NCBI GenBank assembly: GCA_007136595.1
Contig: SLGQ01000275.1
Location: 1-25,468 of the forward strand
Length of the DNA stretch: 25,468 nucleotides
Direction: 5' to 3'
DNA from: Candidatus Sumerlaeota bacterium
GTDB taxonomy: Bacteria; UBP6; UBA1177
Below, piece by piece: positions 15,301-22,654 of the stretch (position 1 is its first letter; each line of letters begins with the position of its first letter). The position numbers were made by a program, and so were the translations under genes. Under the pieces are notes generated by a model. The model did not search any database, was not told the origin of the DNA, and saw nothing but the letters and a program-made list of their open reading frames with translations.

Positions 15301-16279
15301 GTGGATAGATTACGAAGAATGTGTTGATCACCGTAACTCTGTAACATGTACAGGACAGGATAAATGTTATAACGACAATTCTGAAATGGGATTTTGTCCT
15401 GCAGAAAGTGAAGAGTTTTTTGGACAGGATGGATATTATGCACAACTTCACTACTGTGTTCCTAAAAACTTAATTGTTATGGGTATTCCCCCTGAAGAAA
15501 TAGTTTTTGATGAAAACACCGGTCTCAGTTGGCAGAAAACTGTTCCGGCAAATTACCCGGGTTGCATAGCGGAAGACAAATGTACTTTTTCAGAAGCTTC
15601 AGATTACTGTAACGACTTGAATTACGGCGGGAAAACAAACTGGAGACTACCCAATGTCATTGAGCTTGCAACAATTCTTGACCTTGGAAAAGTGCCTGCT
15701 TTGGATCCTGTAATGTTCCCTGGTCCATCTAATGAATTCTGGACTTCTACTATTTTTAGTGAATCACAAACTGATTCATGGTATGTAAATTTCTCTAATG
15801 GTGTTGTTGATTATAAACAAAATACTATTTCAAGTTCAGTGAGATGTGTTGAAGGTACTGAGATGGATACCAGTTATCCTTACATTGAAGGAATCTATTT
15901 TGATGATGATGATATCTCCTTTTTTGTGGATTACGGTATTGGCTGGGCAGTTAATATTGTAGCAACCGGAAAGAACTGGAAAGAAGCCCTTGATCACTGT
16001 GAAAGTATGAATTACGGCAATATGACAGGATGGAGACTGCCCAATATAAACGAACTCCGCACAATAGTAGATTATGAATCCAGTAATCCTGCAACTTATC
16101 TTAACTATTACTTTTTTTCAGAACATAATTTCTGGTCATCTACGACCGCTCCTGATCATCTTAACACAGCCTATGCAATTGATATGGAGCATGGAAGATC
16201 TCTTATGTATCCTAAAACCGCTCCGAAAAATGTTGTCTGTATAAATGATTTTCCGATGTTGTTTTTTGCAATCCCTTAA
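12356..16279 (+). CDS. Large mosaic Cys-rich surface lipoprotein with EGF and DUF1566 domains
   Basis: Probable surface or periplasmic lipoprotein, 1307 residues, function unknown. A signal ends at FLSC (Cys17). Residues 33-178 look like a ZU5-type beta domain interrupted by five GDPIM repeats (137-166). An acidic linker (180-216) follows, then two EGF-like regions (218-258 and 260-299, the second with the calcium-binding form DIDEC...C). Five copies of a four-Cys module begin at Cys308, 375, 434, 667 and 892. DUF1566/C-type-lectin-like domains lie at about 501-657, 733-882, 1048-1165 and 1185-1297, each ending in a RC(I/V) or VCIND motif. The first two share a Cys-rich insert. No enzymatic motif is seen. 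Adhesion or glycan binding is an inference. It is a single gene between a terminator and the glnS promoter. Confidence 0.85.
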   Translation: MKKFIVCIIAVFFFLSCSSSKEEEKVKKEMISSVTVKVTASEGGIIESEDGEAKIEISAGALDEDVEITLKVYKKTGFPMEENLISKVVEFGPAGLKFNKNVKVEIKADTELTQIPEGKMVSAGLLKGESWSYEGAGDPIMSGDPIMSGDPIMSGDPIMAGDPIMMEMGHFSTVVFLLADHDDEKSDDFEETDDPETIDDADEVPDEFPDEIVEPDPCDPNPCREMDESDGKCNAVDSKRYECGCNDGYQWDEEALKCEDIDECETETHNCDENAECENVPGSFTCECKENYSGDGTECVADKRTFTCDPKPAEGTVWNSVDSYEQTWNGESWEPADTLTVYSQESDTASCRFVCAENYHPEEGICVSDVRIADCTNLKPDNSSWKEDYENGKIEQNWIGEGWTPATDTCAWECNTDYFEDGGACINELADQPCEGIPANAHYFNGQESYSITQTYFSEGESGSWYPETVAVYSDIPADNSCEFNCIEGYLWTGLMCMESDLWSGKSAQPLHFEPAHYYCDGLNAPAGYIYAMPTVDEIRTLIRNCPGTVTGGECGVNDNCLEEDCFNEYCDGCSDMGDGHYSIFGDTEELWASSEVVFSYHEYMGHVPVFHYADFLNGSIGREIYDGGGIGIQGEPGIMTPPVHEEPEFFIRCIKREENAKRVVECKGLVENGEWIGDGTIEQSWNADYYYEWTPDRYGRYYEYGDGEDEGCLFKCKHNYDWNSQDQTCEYLGRWSEISPEPLNFNQAKNYCGNLGNEGGEGGYGFAAGYDLPTIDEIRSLIQNCPATERDGLCGVTENCPETKCHNSSCEGCPLDSSGDYSAFGEAVQLWGSDEELYTTEGGNLLWSVDFANASIVKTEIAPDDWEAMNNTKFLVRCIKREEYEERSVSCIYLPENAEWTGDGTINQYWDSWNMRWTPVRNARHFDEQWGSYECRFKCMEGFFWNQETYTCDTCPMGMTRWAECAGEPGRWQMQICEYSEWIDYEECVDHRNSVTCTGQDKCYNDNSEMGFCPAESEEFFGQDGYYAQLHYCVPKNLIVMGIPPEEIVFDENTGLSWQKTVPANYPGCIAEDKCTFSEASDYCNDLNYGGKTNWRLPNVIELATILDLGKVPALDPVMFPGPSNEFWTSTIFSESQTDSWYVNFSNGVVDYKQNTISSSVRCVEGTEMDTSYPYIEGIYFDDDDISFFVDYGIGWAVNIVATGKNWKEALDHCESMNYGNMTGWRLPNINELRTIVDYESSNPATYLNYYFFSEHNFWSSTTAPDHLNTAYAIDMEHGRSLMYPKTAPKNVVCINDFPMLFFAIP
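12764..12853 (+). repeat. Five tandem 18-bp units encoding GDPIM-x
   Basis: Five in-frame 18-base units encode GDPIMS, GDPIMS, GDPIMS, GDPIMA and GDPIMM (residues 137-166). Units differ at synonymous and last-codon positions, so they are not freshly copied. They lie in a loop of the ZU5-like domain. Confidence 0.9.
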
Positions 16280-16315
16280 CTTTTCTAAACTAACCAGTCC
16301 GGTTTATAATTTTCT

Positions 16316-16343
16316 TTGACGGTTGAACTTCAATAACTATAAT
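16316..16343 (+). promoter_or_regulatory. Promoter of glnS
   Basis: TTGACG at 16316-16321 and TATAAT at 16338-16343, 16-base spacer, followed by a GC-rich GCCCCG discriminator. Transcription would start about 40 bases before the glnS ATG. Confidence 0.75.
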
Positions 16344-16390
16344 GCCCCGTGTATTTTTTGTCCCTTTTGTTTTGTCTGTCCGGAGGAAAA

Positions 16391-18070
16391 ATGAGCGAAG
16401 CAACCAAAGAAACAACAAACTTCATTAAAACCATTATCGAAGAAGATCTTGCTTCAGGTAAACATTCAAAAATAATTACGAGATTCCCCCCTGAACCTAA
16501 CGGTTATCTTCACATTGGTCATGCGAAGTCAATATGTCTCAACTTCGGGATAGCAAAGCAGTATAACGGAACTTGTCATCTTCGATTTGATGATACCAAT
16601 CCGGAAAAAGAGGAAACGGAGTATGTTGAATCAATAATGAACGATGTAAAATGGCTCGGCTTTGATTGGGGCGAAAACCTTTTTTATGCTTCTTCTTATT
16701 TTGATCAGCTCTATGAATGGGCAGTTCAGATGATAAAAGACGGACTTGCCTTTGTGTGTCACCAAACACTCGAAGAAATAAGAGAATGTCGTGGCACAGC
16801 AAAAGGAAAAGGAATAGAAAGTCCTTACAGAAACAGGTCTGTGGAAGAGAATCTCGATCTTTTTGAAAAAATGAAAAACGGAGAATTTAAAGACGGTGAG
16901 TGTATGCTCAGAGCTAAAATTGATATGGCTCACCCCAATGTTCTTTTAAGAGACCCCGTAATGTACCGGATAAAACATGTAAGCCACCATAGAACCGGTG
17001 ATAAATGGTGCATATATCCAACTTATGACTATGCACATGGACAGTCTGATGCCATTGAAAATATTACACATTCAATTTGTACTCTTGAGTTTGAAGCCCA
17101 CAGACCGCTGTATGAATGGTTTCTTGAAGCAATTAAGCCCCTGTCAAGACCCAGACAGATAGAATTCGCAAGGCTGAACCTCACTTATACGGTCATGAGC
17201 AAAAGGTTGTTAATGAAACTGGTAAAAGAAAACATAGTCAACGGTTGGGACGATCCCAGAATGCCTACGATCGCAGGTATCAGGAGAAGGGGATATCCAC
17301 CGGAAGCTGTAAGGGATTTTTCAGAAAGGATAGGTCTCGCAAAAAGGGAAAGCACTGTTTCTCTTGATCTTCTTGAGCATTGTGTAAGAGAAAACCTCAA
17401 CAAAAAAGCCCGCAGATATATGGCGGTAATTAATCCTTTGAAAGTGGTTGTCACCAATTACCCGGAAGATATTGTTGAAGAGTTTGATGCGGTGAATAAC
17501 CCGGAAGATGAAACGGCAGGAACTAGGAAAGTTCCTTTTACTAGAGAAATATATATTGAAAAAGATGATTTTATGGAAGAGCCGGCTAAAAAGTTTCATA
17601 GACTTTATCCGGGAAATGAAGTTAGGCTCAGAGCTGCATATTACATAACCTGCAACGATATCATAAAAGATGAAAACGGTAATATCGTTGAATTACACTG
17701 TACTTACGATCCTGAAACAAAAGGGGGGAGTTCCCCTGACGGCAGAAAAGTGAAGGGAACTATTCACTGGGTAAGTGCTTCACATAATGTTCCTGTTGAA
17801 GCCAGACTTTATGACACCCTTTTTAAAGTTGAAAATCCGATGGAATTTGGGGAAGGGGGATCTTTTACCGATAACCTTAACCCCGATTCACTTAAAGTGA
17901 CTGAAAATGCTTATGCTGAGGTAAACATTAAAGAATTGCCTCAAGGTGAAAGATTCCAGTTTGAAAGGGTGGGTTATTTTGTAATAGATTCTGATACAAC
18001 TTCTGAAAAAACGGTCGTCAACCGTATCGTAACTCTGAAAGACAAGTGGGCAAGACTTCAAAAAAAGTAA
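16391..18070 (+). CDS. glnS: Glutaminyl-tRNA synthetase
   Basis: Class I aminoacyl-tRNA synthetase that charges tRNA-Gln with glutamine, 559 residues, close to the E. coli enzyme in length. HIGH is at 41-44 within PPEPNGYLHIGHAKS, VMSKR (KMSKS-type loop) at 268-272, and the family stretches LRFDDTNPEKE and YDYAHGQSDAIENITHSICTLEF are recognisable. The C-terminal anticodon-binding barrels run from about 340 to the end. The ATG at 16391 follows GGAGG at 16382-16386; an in-frame GTG at 16349 lies near the transcription start and is rejected. It is distinguished from GluRS by the direct GlnRS-type active-site segments. A GlnRS suggests that Gln-tRNA need not depend on the GatCAB route. Confidence 0.96.
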   Translation: MSEATKETTNFIKTIIEEDLASGKHSKIITRFPPEPNGYLHIGHAKSICLNFGIAKQYNGTCHLRFDDTNPEKEETEYVESIMNDVKWLGFDWGENLFYASSYFDQLYEWAVQMIKDGLAFVCHQTLEEIRECRGTAKGKGIESPYRNRSVEENLDLFEKMKNGEFKDGECMLRAKIDMAHPNVLLRDPVMYRIKHVSHHRTGDKWCIYPTYDYAHGQSDAIENITHSICTLEFEAHRPLYEWFLEAIKPLSRPRQIEFARLNLTYTVMSKRLLMKLVKENIVNGWDDPRMPTIAGIRRRGYPPEAVRDFSERIGLAKRESTVSLDLLEHCVRENLNKKARRYMAVINPLKVVVTNYPEDIVEEFDAVNNPEDETAGTRKVPFTREIYIEKDDFMEEPAKKFHRLYPGNEVRLRAAYYITCNDIIKDENGNIVELHCTYDPETKGGSSPDGRKVKGTIHWVSASHNVPVEARLYDTLFKVENPMEFGEGGSFTDNLNPDSLKVTENAYAEVNIKELPQGERFQFERVGYFVIDSDTTSEKTVVNRIVTLKDKWARLQKK

Positions 18071-18081
18071 TCGGGAAAGAT

Positions 18082-18110
18082 TTGACTCTTTTATTTATTG
18101 ATGATACATA
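18082..18110 (+). promoter_or_regulatory. Candidate promoter of oadGAB
   Basis: TTGACT at 18082-18087 and TACATA at 18105-18110 with a 17-base spacer. The leader that follows (18111-18137) is low-complexity and rich in TTG and TGT. A GGAG ribosome site precedes the ATG at 18160. Confidence 0.5.
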
Positions 18111-18159
18111 TTGCTGTTGTGTTGCGTTGTGCTGTGTAAATAACAATTTGGAGTAATTA

Positions 18160-18384
18160 ATGGAACAAGGTTTAATTCTTACCGTTCTGGGTATGAGCTG
18201 GGTTTTCATATTTTTGATGTTCCTGATAATTTTCACATCATTATCATCCGGGATCATCAGAAAATTTTTTCCTGAAGTTGAAAAAATTGATAATAAACCT
18301 GCTCAAAATGAACTTGAAAAAATAGCTGCTGCGATAGTTTTATCCCGTCATTACAAAAGAGGTGTTCATGAAAAAAGAAGTTAA
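18160..18384 (+). CDS. oadG: Oxaloacetate decarboxylase gamma-type subunit
   Basis: Small membrane subunit that holds the sodium-pump decarboxylase together, 74 residues. One transmembrane segment lies at about 5-31, followed by a short charged cytoplasmic part with the family-like EKIAAAIVLSRHYKR (about 53-67). Identification depends on this layout plus the oadA and oadB genes directly downstream. It overlaps oadA by 17 bases. Confidence 0.8.
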   Translation: MEQGLILTVLGMSWVFIFLMFLIIFTSLSSGIIRKFFPEVEKIDNKPAQNELEKIAAAIVLSRHYKRGVHEKRS

Positions 18385-20158
18385 AACTATGATAACTGCT
18401 TTCAGAGACGGATTTCAGTCTGTCTATGGTGCGAGAGTTCTCACAAAAGATTTTCTTCCTGCAATTGAAGCTGCCGTTGATGCCGGTTTTGATCATTTTG
18501 AGATCGGAGGCGGTGCAAGATTCCAGTCGCTTTATTTTTACTGCAATGAAGATGCTTTTGAAATGATGGATTCCATAAGGAGTGTTACAGGGGCGGATTG
18601 CGACCTCCAAACTCTGGCAAGAGGTATAAATGTAGTGGGGCTTGATTCTCAACCGAGGGATATTATTGATCTTCACGCAAAACTTTTTAAAAAACACGGT
18701 GTTACGACAATAAGGAATTTTGATGCTTTAAATGATGTGAACAATCTCATATATTCAGGTGAAAGGATCCATGCAGCCGGCTTGAAACATGAAGTGTGTG
18801 TCACTCTCATGGAACTTCCTCCGGGAGCAAAAGGGGCTCATGACACACCTTTTTACATTAAAGTTCTCAAAGATATCCTTGACAGCGGACTACCTTATGA
18901 AAGTGTCTGTTTCAAAGATGCCAGCGGAACTGCAACTCCTGCAAAAGTTTTTGATACCATCAAAGAAGCCAGAAAACTTCTTGGAGAAAATGTAAAACTT
19001 GTATTTCACACCCACGAAACTGCCGGGGTGTCAATTTCAGCATATATTGCCGCCCTTGAAGCAGGTGCCGATCAGATAGATCTCAGCCTTTCTCCGGTTT
19101 CAGGTGGAACTGCTCAGCCGGATGTCCTGACAATGTGGCATGCTCTGAGAGGCACTGAATATGACCTTGGTGTTGATGTTAAAAAGGTTATGAAAGCACA
19201 GCGGGTGTTTAAAGAGTGTATGAAAGATTATTTTCTTCCTCCCGAAGCAACAAAGGTTTCTCCCCTTATTCCTTTCAGTCCGATGCCGGGAGGTGCACTT
19301 ACTGCCAACACTCAGATGTTGAGAGACAACGATATGATGGATAAGTATGAAGAGATAACTGAAGCTATGGAAGAAGTGGTTGCAAAAGGGGGATACGGAA
19401 CATCTGTAACTCCTGTTAGCCAGTTCTATTTTCAGCAGGCATTTAACAATGTTATGTCCGGAAAATGGAATAAAATAGCTGAGGGATACGGAAAAATGGT
19501 TCTCGGTTATTTCGGGAAAACTCCGATCGCTCCTGATCCGGAGGTGGTATCGCTTTCTTCTAAACAGCTTGGCTTGGAACCTACTCAGGAATCACCGCTT
19601 GATATCAATGATAAAGATCCCGGGAAAGGTGTTGCGTATGCAAAAAAGATTCTTGAAGAGAACAATATTGATATTACTGATGAAAATATTTTCATTGCCG
19701 CAACATGCAAAGAAAAAGGGATAGCTTTTCTTAAAGGTGAAGCAACTTTCGGTGTGCGGAAAAACGGCACTCAAAAAGAAGAAAAACCTCTCAGTGATTC
19801 AGGAGTTTACTCAATTACCATTGAAGGAAAAAGTTTCAATGTTGAGGTAACTGATGAAGAAAATGTGAAAGTTAACGGAAAAAACATTAAATATTCAATA
19901 GGTGAGGGGACTCCTTCAACTTCAGGAAGATCATCAGGATCTTTGAATGTTCTTAACGCTCCGCTTGCCGGACTTGTTTTAAAAATGCCTCTGCAGGAAG
20001 GAGATGCTTTTTCAAAGGGAGATACCCTGATGGTGCTTGAATCTATGAAAATGGAGACACCTGTAACTGCTGAATCTGATGGAATTGTCAAAAAAATAAC
20101 TGTCAAACAGGGACAGCAGATAAAATCCGGAGATCCTTTGATGGAATGGGAGGGTTAA
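18368..20158 (+). CDS. oadA: Oxaloacetate decarboxylase alpha / PycB-like carboxyltransferase with biotin domain
   Basis: Cytoplasmic subunit (596 residues) that moves CO2 from oxaloacetate to biotin. The carboxyltransferase barrel has FRDGFQS (12-18) with metal ligand Asp14, the carboxybiotin-site lysine in CFKDASG, and the paired metal histidines in FHTHETAG. A conserved PLIPFSPMPGGALTANTQM block follows. The C-terminal biotinyl domain has ESMKMETP with Lys561. The linker before it is Ser/Gly rich. ATG 18368 is preferred, with GTG 18362 possible; GAGG lies at 18359-18362. The RDGFQS form differs from the RDAHQS I associate with classical OadA and fits a subfamily often annotated pyruvate carboxylase subunit B. 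The oadG and oadB neighbours favour the Na+-pump role. Confidence 0.9.
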   Translation: MKKEVKTMITAFRDGFQSVYGARVLTKDFLPAIEAAVDAGFDHFEIGGGARFQSLYFYCNEDAFEMMDSIRSVTGADCDLQTLARGINVVGLDSQPRDIIDLHAKLFKKHGVTTIRNFDALNDVNNLIYSGERIHAAGLKHEVCVTLMELPPGAKGAHDTPFYIKVLKDILDSGLPYESVCFKDASGTATPAKVFDTIKEARKLLGENVKLVFHTHETAGVSISAYIAALEAGADQIDLSLSPVSGGTAQPDVLTMWHALRGTEYDLGVDVKKVMKAQRVFKECMKDYFLPPEATKVSPLIPFSPMPGGALTANTQMLRDNDMMDKYEEITEAMEEVVAKGGYGTSVTPVSQFYFQQAFNNVMSGKWNKIAEGYGKMVLGYFGKTPIAPDPEVVSLSSKQLGLEPTQESPLDINDKDPGKGVAYAKKILEENNIDITDENIFIAATCKEKGIAFLKGEATFGVRKNGTQKEEKPLSDSGVYSITIEGKSFNVEVTDEENVKVNGKNIKYSIGEGTPSTSGRSSGSLNVLNAPLAGLVLKMPLQEGDAFSKGDTLMVLESMKMETPVTAESDGIVKKITVKQGQQIKSGDPLMEWEG

Positions 20159-21412
20159 ATGGATTTTTTTGAAGCTCTCAACGCTATATGGAGAACTACA
20201 GGTATTGTCGGATTTATGCAGGATGGCGGCATAAAAGCGATTATTATGATCGTGGTGTGTCTTGTTCTTATTTATCTTGCAATAGCTAAAAATTTTGAGC
20301 CGCTTCTTCTGCTTCCTATAGGATTTGGCGGTATCCTTGCAAACATTCCTTTTGCCAATATTGCTGCCGGTACTACCCATACTGTCATAGGAAATGAAGT
20401 TATTACTCAATACGGTGGACTGCTTGGACAGTTTTTTGATATAGGGCTTGCTTCAGGGATGTTCCCTGTTCTCATTTTTATGGGAGTAGGGGCTATGACC
20501 GATTTCGGTCCTTTGATAGCCAACCCTAAGACGGCGATATTGGGTGCAGCGGCACAGTTCGGAATTTTCCTTGCATTGCTTGGAGCTCTTGCAATGGGTC
20601 CTGTAGGAGAGGGGATAAACAGCTTTTTTCTTCTTTTCGGATTAGAAGCGGGACTTGATCTCAGTTTCGGAATAGGGGAAGCGGCAAGTATCGGTATAAT
20701 TGGAGGCGCTGACGGTCCAACGGCAATTTTTACAACTGCGGCTCTCGCACCTGAACTTCTTGGACCGATAGCTGTTGCGGCATATTCCTACATGGCACTT
20801 GTTCCGATAATTCAACCCCCTATAATGAAACTTCTTACCACTAAAGAAGAAAGAATGATAAAAATGGAACAATTAAGGGAAGTGTCTCAACTTGAAAAAA
20901 TAATGTTTCCCCTTGTAGTTCTTGCTCTTAACATAATTCTTCTTCCATCGGCTACTCCTCTTCTCGGATCGCTAATGTTCGGTAATCTCGTTAAAGAGTC
21001 AGGTGTGGCAGAAAGATTGTCCAAAACGCTTCAAAATGAACTTATAAACATTGTCACAATAATGCTTGGGCTTGCTGTCGGTTCAAAACTTGAAGCAACT
21101 TCATTCCTGGAAATGAGAACAATAGCCATTGTAATACTTGGACTTGTCGCTTTTTCAGTTGGAACAGCTTCAGGTGTTATCATGGCTAAGATCATGAATA
21201 AATTTTCAAAAGATCCCATTAACCCTCTTATCGGTTCCGCCGGTGTTTCAGCAGTTCCAATGGCTGCCAGAGTATCTAATAAAGTCGGACAGGAAGAAAA
21301 CCCTCAAAACTTCCTTCTTATGCATGCAATGGGACCTAATGTTGCAGGAGTTATCGGTTCCGCAGTTGCCGCAGGCTTATTTCTCTCTCTTGTAGGATTT
21401 TTGGGAAGTTAA
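20159..21412 (+). CDS. oadB: Na+-transporting oxaloacetate decarboxylase beta subunit
   Basis: Integral membrane subunit that decarboxylates carboxybiotin and exports Na+, 417 residues with about ten hydrophobic segments. The hallmark GIIGGADGPTAIFTT is at about 178-192, and NPLIGSAGVSAVPMAARV (about 355-372) is also typical. Its ATG follows the oadA TAA with no gap, so translation is coupled. With oadG and oadA it makes a complete primary sodium pump, consistent with fermentative energy conservation. No clear terminator is seen downstream. Confidence 0.93.
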   Translation: MDFFEALNAIWRTTGIVGFMQDGGIKAIIMIVVCLVLIYLAIAKNFEPLLLLPIGFGGILANIPFANIAAGTTHTVIGNEVITQYGGLLGQFFDIGLASGMFPVLIFMGVGAMTDFGPLIANPKTAILGAAAQFGIFLALLGALAMGPVGEGINSFFLLFGLEAGLDLSFGIGEAASIGIIGGADGPTAIFTTAALAPELLGPIAVAAYSYMALVPIIQPPIMKLLTTKEERMIKMEQLREVSQLEKIMFPLVVLALNIILLPSATPLLGSLMFGNLVKESGVAERLSKTLQNELINIVTIMLGLAVGSKLEATSFLEMRTIAIVILGLVAFSVGTASGVIMAKIMNKFSKDPINPLIGSAGVSAVPMAARVSNKVGQEENPQNFLLMHAMGPNVAGVIGSAVAAGLFLSLVGFLGS

Positions 21413-21484
21413 ACAGGACATTGATCTTTCCTGAAAAATTAAAAAGTTTCAAGATTACTCGATTATAAACACTGTTAAAAATCT

Positions 21485-21512
21485 TTGTTTTTTTTTATTA
21501 TTTTACTATAAT
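21485..21512 (+). promoter_or_regulatory. Candidate promoter of the FlgO-like gene
   Basis: TTGTTT at 21485-21490 and TATAAT at 21507-21512, 16-base spacer, then GACCCG, similar to the discriminator after the glnS -10. It lies 131 bases before the ATG at 21643. Confidence 0.5.
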
Positions 21513-21592
21513 GACCCGATATGTTTATATTTCGCTGGAGAACTCAGAATTGTCCGGAACTGAATAAGTAAATTATTTGACGGAGGGTTTTA

Positions 21593-21616
21593 ATGATTTG
21601 TATTAGCAGTTTTTAA
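21593..21616 (+). other. Seven-codon leader ORF with strong ribosome site
   Basis: ATG at 21593 after GGAGGG (21582-21587) encodes MICISSF then TAA. It lies in the leader between the promoter and the FlgO-like gene. It could be a leader peptide, but so short an ORF may be chance. Confidence 0.25.
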
Positions 21617-21642
21617 TATATTAATAATTATGGAGTCTTAAA

Positions 21643-21717
21643 ATGTTGGTAAAGTTTTTTTCTCTGGTTATGGTGCTATCTCTTTTTTCAGCTATGTTTG
21701 CTCAAGAAGGACAATAA
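21643..21717 (+). pseudogene. Signal-peptide part of FlgO-like gene, ended by in-frame TAA
   Basis: ATG 21643, with GGAG at 21632-21635, opens a frame encoding a signal peptide (MLVKFFSLVMVLSLFSAMFA) and four further residues, QEGQ. TAA at 21715-21717 stops it. The same frame continues without a gap into the 258-residue ORF starting at 21730. The two parts together make one coherent exported protein of 287 codons apart from this stop. A nonsense mutation (one base from CAA, GAA or AAA), a sequencing error or deliberate reinitiation would all explain it. Confidence 0.75.
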
Positions 21718-21729
21718 GAAGGCGAAGAG

Positions 21730-22506
21730 ATGGATGAAGATTCTCTTGCGACAGACTATCAGGAGTTGTTTGAAGAATCGGGGCTGAAGTTAAAGAAGTT
21801 CCTCGATGAAAAAATTCCCGGCAAAGTTCTTGCTCTTATCCATTTTAAAACGGGTGATGAGAAAAGGGATGCTTTGCTTTCAGATATTTATGCCCATTAT
21901 CTTAAGGGTGGAAAGTTTACTCTGATAGACAGAAAATCGCTTCCTGAAACTCTTAAAGAGATAGAGCTTGAGCTTCAGGGGTTGACAGAGCCTAAGCATG
22001 TTGAAAAATTCGGTGAGATGTTAAATGCGGACTTTCTTCATTCCGGCGGCATGAGCACGATGCAGGACAAGGTTTATGTTACAATGAGAATAGTTGATGT
22101 CAGTAATGGAGACTTGATATACACCGATGCTTTTAATTTTAAAAATGAAGAGTTTTTAAGTGTTAGGGATTTTGAAAGTTTTCTTGCTGAAAGAAAGTAT
22201 CCTTCGAGTGCTCTTTTCAGGTCTGCACTTTTTCCCGGCTGGGGACAATTTTATAACGACAAGCCTGTTAAAGGTGGCATTTTTCTCGGATTGCATATAG
22301 CGCTTGCGGCAACTACTATCACATTTGCAGCACTTCCATGGAAAGATAAATCGGGAAGCAATGATCCAAAAGAGATGCAGGAAGCACTTGACAGAGGAAA
22401 ATTCAACAAATACTTTTTTGTCGGCTCAGTAAGTGCTCTTGGAGTCAATCTGATTGTCTCGATGATAGATGCCTATATTGATGCGAATAGGAATAAGAAG
22501 AAATAA
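21730..22506 (+). CDS. FlgO/CsgG-like N-domain plus DUF5683-like C-terminus
   Basis: Residues 20-135 read like the FlgO/CsgG/LpoB-type fold: a KVLALIHF strand, FTLIDRKSLPETLKE, LELQGL, MLNADFLHSGG and VTMRIVDVSNGDLIYTD. From about 160, SALFPGWGQFYNDKPVKGG marks a DUF5683-type membrane part with hydrophobic segments at about 181-203 and 228-247. Total 258 residues from ATG 21730, which has AAGG at 21719-21722 upstream. Its natural signal peptide is encoded in frame at 21643 but separated by a TAA, so if only this ORF is translated the N-domain would be in the wrong compartment. Such proteins are envelope-associated; the role here is unknown. Confidence 0.7.
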   Translation: MDEDSLATDYQELFEESGLKLKKFLDEKIPGKVLALIHFKTGDEKRDALLSDIYAHYLKGGKFTLIDRKSLPETLKEIELELQGLTEPKHVEKFGEMLNADFLHSGGMSTMQDKVYVTMRIVDVSNGDLIYTDAFNFKNEEFLSVRDFESFLAERKYPSSALFRSALFPGWGQFYNDKPVKGGIFLGLHIALAATTITFAALPWKDKSGSNDPKEMQEALDRGKFNKYFFVGSVSALGVNLIVSMIDAYIDANRNKKK

Positions 22507-22507
22507 C

Positions 22508-22539
22508 CCACCCCTCCCTTTTAAAAATGGAGGGGATGG
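22508..22539. repeat. Palindrome with GC-rich arms
   Basis: CCCCTCC (22511-22517) pairs with GGAGGGG (22529-22535). Flanking CCA and TGG can extend the stem past a one-base bulge. No T-run follows, so it is not a standard + strand terminator. With the next palindrome it looks like a dispersed noncoding element. Confidence 0.5.
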
Positions 22540-22546
22540 CATGCAG

Positions 22547-22566
22547 GGGCGACATTTATGACGCCC
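22547..22566. repeat. Second palindrome in the same gap
   Basis: GGGCG (22547-22551) pairs with CGCCC (22562-22566). After one mismatch, CAT pairs with ATG inside. It lies 8 bases after the first palindrome, in the 22507-22611 gap. Confidence 0.45.
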
Positions 22567-22582
22567 GTTTGAGAGGTTTTTT

Positions 22583-22625
22583 GTTATTTAACATATTTCC
22601 GGAGGTGAGTGATGAAGAAACTTTT
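22583..22625 (+). repeat. Leader direct repeat, copy A
   Basis: This 43-base stretch matches 23205-23247 with one substitution and two single-base indels by eye. It includes the ribosome site and the first codons of an ORF beginning ATG 22612. That ORF encodes MKKLFALKATAGGFNAISC and then stops (TAA 22669-22671); it resembles the start of a lipoprotein signal. The AlbA_2 gene begins inside it. It appears to be a broken lipoprotein start left by a duplication. Confidence 0.65.
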
Positions 22626-22654
22626 TGCTTTGAAAGCAACTGCTGGAGGTTTTA

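Noticed and set aside
16280..16315. AACC/GGTT hairpin as terminator of the large lipoprotein gene
   Set aside because: The stem is only four base pairs and is not followed by a proper T-run.
21715..21717. TAA read as a sense codon (altered genetic code)
   Set aside because: Several well-supported genes here (wtpB, moaA, moaC, oadA, hydA2) end in TAA at sensible lengths, so TAA is an ordinary stop in this genome.
22511..22535. Palindrome as an intrinsic terminator
   Set aside because: The 11-base loop and the absence of a T-run after the right arm on the + strand argue against it.
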